Part shown: in pieces, positions 59,684 to 64,000 of the stretch
Layout of the letters: each line of letters begins with the position of its first letter
Position numbering within the stretch: position 1 is the first letter of the stretch
Assembly (NCBI GenBank): GCA_002483285.1
Contig: DLHP01000030.1
Coordinates: 280,701-344,700 of the forward strand
Direction: 5' to 3'
From: Flavobacterium sp. UBA7665
GTDB lineage: Bacteria; Bacteroidota; Bacteroidia; Flavobacteriales; Flavobacteriaceae
DNA length: 64,000 nt
Program-made: the position numbers and the translations under genes
Notes under the pieces: model-generated
Database searches by the model: none
Seen by the model: only the letters and a program-made list of their open reading frames with translations
Told to the model about the DNA's origin: nothing

Positions 59684-60952
59684 CTAACGCTCTTCGCTCA
59701 TATCTACTGTTTTCTCAGCAGCAATCTTAAGGTAAGTACCGCTGGTAAGCTTCTCGCGTACCGCTTCAAAAGCGTCCAACGTCTCGTTGATATCCTGTAA
59801 TGTGTGCGTCGCCGTTGGAATCATGCGTAACAAGATAATTCCCTTCGGAATCACCGGATAAACCACAATCGATAAGAAAATATGGTAATTCTCACGCAAA
59901 TCATTCACGAGCATCATCGCTTCAGGTATACTGCCTTGGAGGTAAACCGGCGTCACACAAGTGTTGGTATCGCCAATATCAAAACCGCGCGATTTGAGCC
60001 CGTTTTGCAATGCATCTACATTCTCCCAAAGCTTGTCTTTGAGTTCGGGCATGGTGCGCAACATTTCCAATCGTTTGAGTGACCCAATGGTTTGGATCAT
60101 CGGTAAAGCCTTGGCAAACATCTGCGAGCGCAAATTGTATTTCAAATAATCAATAATGTCCTGGTCTGCGGCTACGAATGCCCCAATATTCGCCATCGAT
60201 TTGGCAAAAGTCGAGAAATACACGTCAATCCCGTCCTGGCAACCTTGCTCCTCACCTGCTCCGGCGCCTGTTTTACCCAGCGTTCCAAAACCATGCGCAT
60301 CATCTACAAGCAGCCTGAAGTTGTATTTGTCTTTCATCGCCACGATTTCCTTCAACTTGCCTTGTTGGCCACGCATCCCAAAAACGCCTTCGGTGATGAA
60401 CAAAATTCCACCTCCGGTTTCCTCGGCCATTTTAGTGGCACGTTGCAGGTTTTTCTCCATGCTTTCCAGGTCGTTGTGGCGGTAAGTAAAACGCTTGCCC
60501 ATATGCAACCTCACGCCATCTATGATACAAGCGTGCGAATCCACATCGTAAACGATAATGTCATTCTTGGTCACCAACGCATCAATGATCGACACCATTC
60601 CCTGGTATCCAAAATTAAGCAAATAAGCGGCTTCCTTCATTACAAAGGCAGCCAATTCCCTTTCGAGCTGTTCGTGGTATTGGGTGTGCCCACTCATCAT
60701 ACGCGCGCCCATCGGATATGCGGCGCCATACTGTTGTGCAGCTTCGGCATCTACCTTTCGTACTTCAGGATGGTTGGCCAGTCCCAGGTAATCGTTGATG
60801 CTCCAATTGAGGATCTCCTTACCGTGAAACTGCATGCGCGGACCCAAATCGCCTTCGAGTTTCGGGAACACATAATAGCCTTCTGCCTGCGATGCCCATT
60901 TGCCCAACGGGCCTTTATTGCTCTGAATTCTTTCGAATAAATCTTTTACCAT
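59684..60952 (-). CDS. PLP alpha-oxoamine synthase (serine palmitoyltransferase / cysteate acyltransferase type)
   Basis: 422 residues. Blocks of the family are NWSINDYLGLANHPEV, GARMMSGHTQYHEQLE, YDVDSHACIIDGVRLH (His region), LLVDDAHGFGTLGKTGAG and the PLP lysine K251 in STFAKSMANIGAF. This TFAKSMA variant resembles Bacteroidota serine palmitoyltransferases, which join serine and an acyl thioester for sphingolipids. A close homologue (CapA) uses cysteate for the sulfonolipid capnine. The protein could also be labelled 2-amino-3-ketobutyrate CoA ligase, which I consider less likely. It is cytoplasmic or membrane associated, with no partner gene adjacent. Confidence 0.85.
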   Translation of the reverse strand: MVKDLFERIQSNKGPLGKWASQAEGYYVFPKLEGDLGPRMQFHGKEILNWSINDYLGLANHPEVRKVDAEAAQQYGAAYPMGARMMSGHTQYHEQLERELAAFVMKEAAYLLNFGYQGMVSIIDALVTKNDIIVYDVDSHACIIDGVRLHMGKRFTYRHNDLESMEKNLQRATKMAEETGGGILFITEGVFGMRGQQGKLKEIVAMKDKYNFRLLVDDAHGFGTLGKTGAGAGEEQGCQDGIDVYFSTFAKSMANIGAFVAADQDIIDYLKYNLRSQMFAKALPMIQTIGSLKRLEMLRTMPELKDKLWENVDALQNGLKSRGFDIGDTNTCVTPVYLQGSIPEAMMLVNDLRENYHIFLSIVVYPVIPKGIILLRMIPTATHTLQDINETLDAFEAVREKLTSGTYLKIAAEKTVDMSEER

Positions 60953-60982
60953 GGTCGTTTAAAAAAGCGGTTTTTGATGGCG

Positions 60983-60990
60983 CAAAAGTA
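60983..60990 (-). promoter_or_regulatory. Putative -7 box (TACTTTTG)
   Basis: The minus strand reads TACTTTTG (TAnnTTTG), about 30 bases upstream of the ATG at 60952. Confidence 0.4.
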
Positions 60991-61040
60991 GGGATTTCCC
61001 GTGTAAAATAGGTGTAGTTTTCTAATTATTTTAAGGAGCT

Positions 61041-61163
61041 GATTGCTTAACGCCAGTTCGCTCTTTAGGAGCTCGGTCCTGCTGTACGCTATATCTTTTA
61101 CTGGCTAAAGAAGCCAGCAAAAGGATGCCGCTGCCATCAGGGCTATGGCCGCCGTTTTCAATG
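61041..61163 (-). repeat. Dispersed hairpin repeat, copy 4 (inverted)
   Basis: The reverse complement reads CCCTGATGGCAGCGGCATCC, then TTTT, the hairpin CTGGCTTCTTTAGCCAG, AAAAGATATAGCG, and later GAGCTCC and GCGAACTGGCG. It is homologous to copies at 436, 8536 and 28773. Confidence 0.65.
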
Positions 61164-61174
61164 GATGTTTTTCG

Positions 61175-61182
61175 TACATTTG
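61175..61182 (+). promoter_or_regulatory. Putative -7 box (TACATTTG) of the DUF2157 operon
   Basis: Exact TAnnTTTG match 17 bases before the ATG at 61199. Confidence 0.4.
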
Positions 61183-61198
61183 AAAATAATCCAAACCC

Positions 61199-62479
61199 AT
61201 GTCAAGGAAATTCATAGCCGAACTCGACGAGCTTGTCCACGCGAAAGTCATCAGCCATGACACCGCGCAGGACATCCGCAGCTACTACGAATCGGGCACA
61301 ACAGAAAATCCGGGCAAGCTGCTCACCATTTTCTCGATCCTCGGCGCCATACTCAGCGGACTTGGAATCATCCTGATCCTCGCGCACAACTGGGACGATT
61401 TGCCGCAACTCGCCAAAGCCTGCCTCTCTTTCCTCCCTTTACTTATTGGTCAACTTTTCTGTGCAATAGCGCTCTTTAAAAAACCAAAAAATCCGGGTTG
61501 GCGGGAAAGTGCCTCAGCGTTTTTGTTTCTCGGGATTGGCGCGAGCATTGCACTCGTGGCGCAGGTCTACAACATTCCCGGCAACCTCGAATCGTTTGTA
61601 CTCACCTGGATGGTTTTGGCGCTGCCGCAGGTGTATTTGATGCGTTCCTCGGTGACTTCGCTACTTTACATTTCAGGGATTACGTATTACGGAAGTTTCG
61701 CAATCGAATATTGGAACGATGCCAATTATGAATATTGGTTGTTGCTCGCTGCGATTGTTCCTTACTATTTCCGGCTGTTACAATCCAAACCCGACCAGAA
61801 TTTCACGTTTTTCCACCATTGGTTCTTGTGTTTGTCAATAATGATTTGCCTCTCGCGGTTTTGCGATGGCGGCGGTGATTTGATTTATTTGTCTTATATG
61901 AGCCTGTTCGCGATTTATTATTTCATTAGTTCACAGCCGTTTTTTGAAACGCAAAGCACGCGCAATAATAGCTTTTTTATAATCGGCCAGGTTGGGACAA
62001 TCTTTACTTTGCTCCTCCTCACTTTTGAACGTCACCTTTCCTTTCACACCGCTGAGGCTGGTTGGATTACATTTATAACCGGCCCTAAACACCTCACCTT
62101 TATCACCACCGCGCTGCTCACGCTCGCAGCGATTGTTTTGTTTTTCAAAAAAAATCACGGCCGTTACCACCGCATCCGGATCATCGATATTGCTTTTTTA
62201 ATGACGACATTGCTGTTTTGCACAGGTAATTTGAGCCACATCGGCGTGAACATCCTCGTACTGCTCATGGGCTTGTCCGAAATTCGGCGCAGCAGCAAAC
62301 TAAACAATCTCGGCATCCTCAATTTCGGGCTCACCATCATTACCATCTTGGTAATTTGTCGATTCTTTGATACCGAATTCAGCTTTGTGGTACGCGGCAC
62401 GCTATTCATTTTAGTCGGCCTCGGGTTTTTCCTGGCCAATTATCTCATGCTCAAAAAAAGGAAATCCAATGGGCAATAA
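61199..62479 (+). CDS. DUF2157 membrane protein
   Basis: 426 residues. A cytoplasmic N-terminal helix-rich part (FIAELDELVHAKVISHDTAQDIRSYYE) precedes about 11 membrane segments. The first has FSILGAILSGLGIILILAHNWDDLP, the typical DUF2157 G-A-x-L-x-G-L-G then H-N-W-D. No catalytic motif. It overlaps the GDYXXLXY gene by 11 bases. DUF2157 and GDYXXLXY genes are commonly adjacent in Bacteria. The role is unknown. Confidence 0.9.
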   Translation: MSRKFIAELDELVHAKVISHDTAQDIRSYYESGTTENPGKLLTIFSILGAILSGLGIILILAHNWDDLPQLAKACLSFLPLLIGQLFCAIALFKKPKNPGWRESASAFLFLGIGASIALVAQVYNIPGNLESFVLTWMVLALPQVYLMRSSVTSLLYISGITYYGSFAIEYWNDANYEYWLLLAAIVPYYFRLLQSKPDQNFTFFHHWFLCLSIMICLSRFCDGGGDLIYLSYMSLFAIYYFISSQPFFETQSTRNNSFFIIGQVGTIFTLLLLTFERHLSFHTAEAGWITFITGPKHLTFITTALLTLAAIVLFFKKNHGRYHRIRIIDIAFLMTTLLFCTGNLSHIGVNILVLLMGLSEIRRSSKLNNLGILNFGLTIITILVICRFFDTEFSFVVRGTLFILVGLGFFLANYLMLKKRKSNGQ

Positions 62480-63029
62480 AACCAAACTCATGCTCTTTGC
62501 CGTGTTGGCTGTTGTGCAACTCGCGGTGCCGTTTCAGATGATTTCCCATCAGGAAGACATCCTCGATACCGGTAAAGTCTGGAAATTCCGTACCGCACCG
62601 GTTGACCCTAACGATCCATTCCGAGGCAAATACGTGTACCTGAATTACGACCAGACCAGTTTTGCCATCAAAAGCAAAGACGTATGGAAAAGTGGGCAGA
62701 CGGTATTTGCCAATTTAACGATTGATGAGCGAGGTTACGCGAAAGTCGTTTCTATAAGCGCTCAACGGCCTAATAATCAGAATTATGTCATGTGCAAAGT
62801 AGATTATGTTTTTGGTTTAGACAAACCCACCTTGACCATCAGTTATCCGTTTGATCGTTTTTATGTCAATGAGTACAAAGCCGCCAAAGCAGAGCGGATT
62901 TACAACGAGTCGTCTGATGATGTTAAAAAAGAAGCCTATGCCGTCGTATTACTCAAAGAGGGCGAAGGCGTCATCAGTGATGTCATGGTCGATAACATTT
63001 CAATCAAAGTATTAGCAGCAAAAAAATAA
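62469..63029 (+). CDS. GDYXXLXY-domain envelope protein
   Basis: 186 residues. An N-terminal membrane segment (MLFAVLAVVQLAVPFQMI, about 8-25) is followed by the signature region PVDPNDPFRGKYVYLNYDQ (G-K-Y-V-Y-L-N-Y). It then has RGYAKVVSISAQRPNNQNYV and PFDRFYVNEYKAAKAER. The protein is exported or membrane anchored. It overlaps the DUF2157 gene and precedes the NYN gene by 6 bases, so the three form one operon. Confidence 0.88.
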   Translation: MGNKTKLMLFAVLAVVQLAVPFQMISHQEDILDTGKVWKFRTAPVDPNDPFRGKYVYLNYDQTSFAIKSKDVWKSGQTVFANLTIDERGYAKVVSISAQRPNNQNYVMCKVDYVFGLDKPTLTISYPFDRFYVNEYKAAKAERIYNESSDDVKKEAYAVVLLKEGEGVISDVMVDNISIKVLAAKK

Positions 63030-63035
63030 ACACTT

Positions 63036-63857
63036 ATGCCAAATTTTAAAGAACTACGATTAGCCGTCCTCATCGATGCCGACAATGTGCCCTACAGCAA
63101 CGTCAAAGGCATGATGGAGGAAATCGCCAAATACGGCACGCCAACCACCAAACGCATTTATGCCGACTGGACACGTCCAAACGCCGCGGGCTGGAAAGGC
63201 GTTTTGCTCGAACACGCCATTACGCCGGTACAGCAGTACAGCTATACCACCGGAAAGAACTCATCCGATTCTGCGCTCATCATCGACGCGATGGATTTGC
63301 TTTATACCGAAAAAGTAGACGGTTTCTGCATCGTATCCAGCGACTCAGATTTTACGCGGCTTGCCATCCGTTTGCGCGAATCAGGGATGAAAGTGATTGG
63401 TATCGGCGAAAAGAAAACGCCCACTTCGTTGATCGCGGCTTGCGATCGATTCATTTTCCTTGAAGTACTCGAAGGTGCGGTGCCCAAAAACAAAATTCAA
63501 AAACCAGCACCAACGGTGGCGTCGGGTGGCAATTCCCGTAGGAAATCCAAGATTGTCCCGGTAGAAATTCCCGTAGAAGTTCCGGTAGAAAAAGAAATCG
63601 TGAGCAAAATAGATGCGCAAACCGTCGAGCTCATCGAATCGACCATTGAAGCCATTGGTGATGATGACGGCTGGGCATTCCTGGGTGATGTGGGCAATTT
63701 GATTGTTAAGAAAAAACCCGAGTTCGACCCGCGCAATTACGGATTTGCCAAACTCACGCCTTTGCTCAAATCGCTCAGGGACATTGTTGAAATTGACGAA
63801 CGCGACTCAGAAAAACGAGGTATTAAGCATGTGTATGTGCGGATGCGTTTGAGTTGA
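63036..63857 (+). CDS. NYN-domain putative ribonuclease with OST-HTH/LOTUS domain
   Basis: 273 residues. The NYN (PIN-like) domain (about 8-155) has acidic residues D14, D16 and N17 (LIDADNVPY), NSSDSALIIDAMDLL and SSDSDFTRL, the LabA-like catalytic set. A linker carries a VPVEIPVEVPVEKEI tandem. A C-terminal OST-HTH/LOTUS domain (about 200-273) has GWAFLGDVGNLIVKKKPEFDPRNYGFAKLTPLLKS in part. This architecture binds and may cut RNA (family knowledge). It is cytoplasmic. It is coupled to two membrane-protein genes, with a terminator right after. Confidence 0.9.
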   Translation: MPNFKELRLAVLIDADNVPYSNVKGMMEEIAKYGTPTTKRIYADWTRPNAAGWKGVLLEHAITPVQQYSYTTGKNSSDSALIIDAMDLLYTEKVDGFCIVSSDSDFTRLAIRLRESGMKVIGIGEKKTPTSLIAACDRFIFLEVLEGAVPKNKIQKPAPTVASGGNSRRKSKIVPVEIPVEVPVEKEIVSKIDAQTVELIESTIEAIGDDDGWAFLGDVGNLIVKKKPEFDPRNYGFAKLTPLLKSLRDIVEIDERDSEKRGIKHVYVRMRLS

Positions 63858-63875
63858 ACGGTTGTCACCGATAAG

Positions 63876-63912
63876 AAAAGCCTGTTCATTGCGAACAGGC
63901 TTTTTATTTTTC
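63876..63912 (+). terminator. Intrinsic terminator of the DUF2157 operon
   Basis: GCCTGTTC / GAACAGGC perfect stem with loop ATTGC, A4 before and TTTTTATTTTT after. Confidence 0.9.
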
Positions 63913-63925
63913 TGCCTTTACTAAT

Positions 63926-63963
63926 AAAAAAAGCCTCCCCGTTTCCGGGAAGGCTTTCTTTTT
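63926..63963. terminator. Terminator facing the gene at the window end
   Basis: AAGCCTCCCCG / CGGGAAGGCTT stem with an A run on the left (a T run on the minus strand) and TTTCTTTTT on the right. It probably ends the minus-strand gene whose stop is at 63978. Confidence 0.8.
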
Positions 63964-63977
63964 ATGCTTGAGATTAA

Positions 63978-64000
63978 TTATCTCTTAATCACGCGAAGTG
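63978..64000 (-). CDS. C-terminal end of a probable T9SS type A protein (partial)
   Basis: The last codons before the window edge read LRVIKR then TAA on the minus strand. The same kind of basic end (IIKN, IIKH, VLKN) closes the other type A sorting domains in this window. The rest lies outside, so the identification rests on six residues and the terminator just downstream. Confidence 0.5.

Noticed and set aside
63559..63600. Tandem GTAGAAnTTCC repeats that looked like a regulatory array
   Set aside because: They lie inside the NYN gene and simply encode the Val-Pro-Val-Glu linker.
1..64000. CRISPR arrays, tRNA or rRNA genes, integrase, transposase, phage or defence genes
   Set aside because: I looked for spaced direct repeats, tRNA-like cloverleaf ends with CCA and recombinase or Cas-type proteins on both strands and found none.

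Overview
The window looks like chromosomal DNA of a flavobacterium-type Bacteroidota. Supporting signs are type IX secretion (T9SS) sorting tails (type A and type B), a SusC/SusD polysaccharide utilization locus (PUL), many TAnnTTTG -7 promoter boxes (often with TTG about 17-22 bases upstream) instead of sigma-70 TATAAT boxes, weak Shine-Dalgarno signals, and families largely restricted to Bacteroidota (DUF4834, TIGR02757, DUF6146-like). No rRNA, tRNA, CRISPR array, phage or insertion sequence was seen. Both window edges cut genes.

Layout. 1-3.1 kb: a truncated outer-membrane barrel gene, ychF, a small exported protein and a dicluster ferredoxin. 3.1-10.6 kb: a LuxC-like acyl-CoA reductase, two paralogous T9SS beta-propeller proteins plus a decayed third copy, then serC and serA (serine synthesis) and two small envelope genes. 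10.6-15.9 kb: msrA, a LolD-like ABC ATPase, a polytopic membrane protein, TIGR02757 and a class A-type serine hydrolase. 16-25.2 kb: a DEAD-box helicase, then a BatA/vWA protein, a dihydroorotase homologue lacking its metal ligands and a small membrane protein in an overlapping operon. That operon is followed by a reverse-strand pair encoding a 959-residue RCC1/type B T9SS protein and a partner, and then an esterase. 25.3-30.4 kb: housekeeping genes (MBL hydrolase, a conserved 485-residue protein of unknown function, Bcp peroxiredoxin, endonuclease III without its iron-sulfur cysteines, a 47-residue protein and an ECF sigma factor).

30.6-46.5 kb is a compact PUL, all on the minus strand: susC, susD, a PKD/carbohydrate-binding lipoprotein, GH16, GH3 and GH16, preceded by a membrane-tethered Y_Y_Y/LuxR-type regulator and a T9SS-secreted binding protein. 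The enzyme set (two GH16 plus GH3) points to a beta-1,3-glucan such as laminarin. Secreted GH16 enzymes would cut the polymer, SusCD and the binding proteins would capture and import oligomers, and GH3 would finish to glucose. A nearly identical 21-base element lies about 196-199 bases upstream of both susC and the separate secreted binding-protein gene. It is the best candidate in the window for an undescribed regulatory site.

46.9-56.7 kb: uvrA, small exported proteins, and a surface-polysaccharide group (flippase, glycosyltransferase, YfhO-like protein). 56.7-64 kb: a membrane-protein/GNAT pair, a lipoprotein, an alpha-oxoamine synthase (serine palmitoyltransferase/capnine type), the DUF2157 - GDYXXLXY - NYN/LOTUS group, and the last codons of another T9SS protein. 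A dispersed hairpin repeat occurs in at least four intergenic regions.
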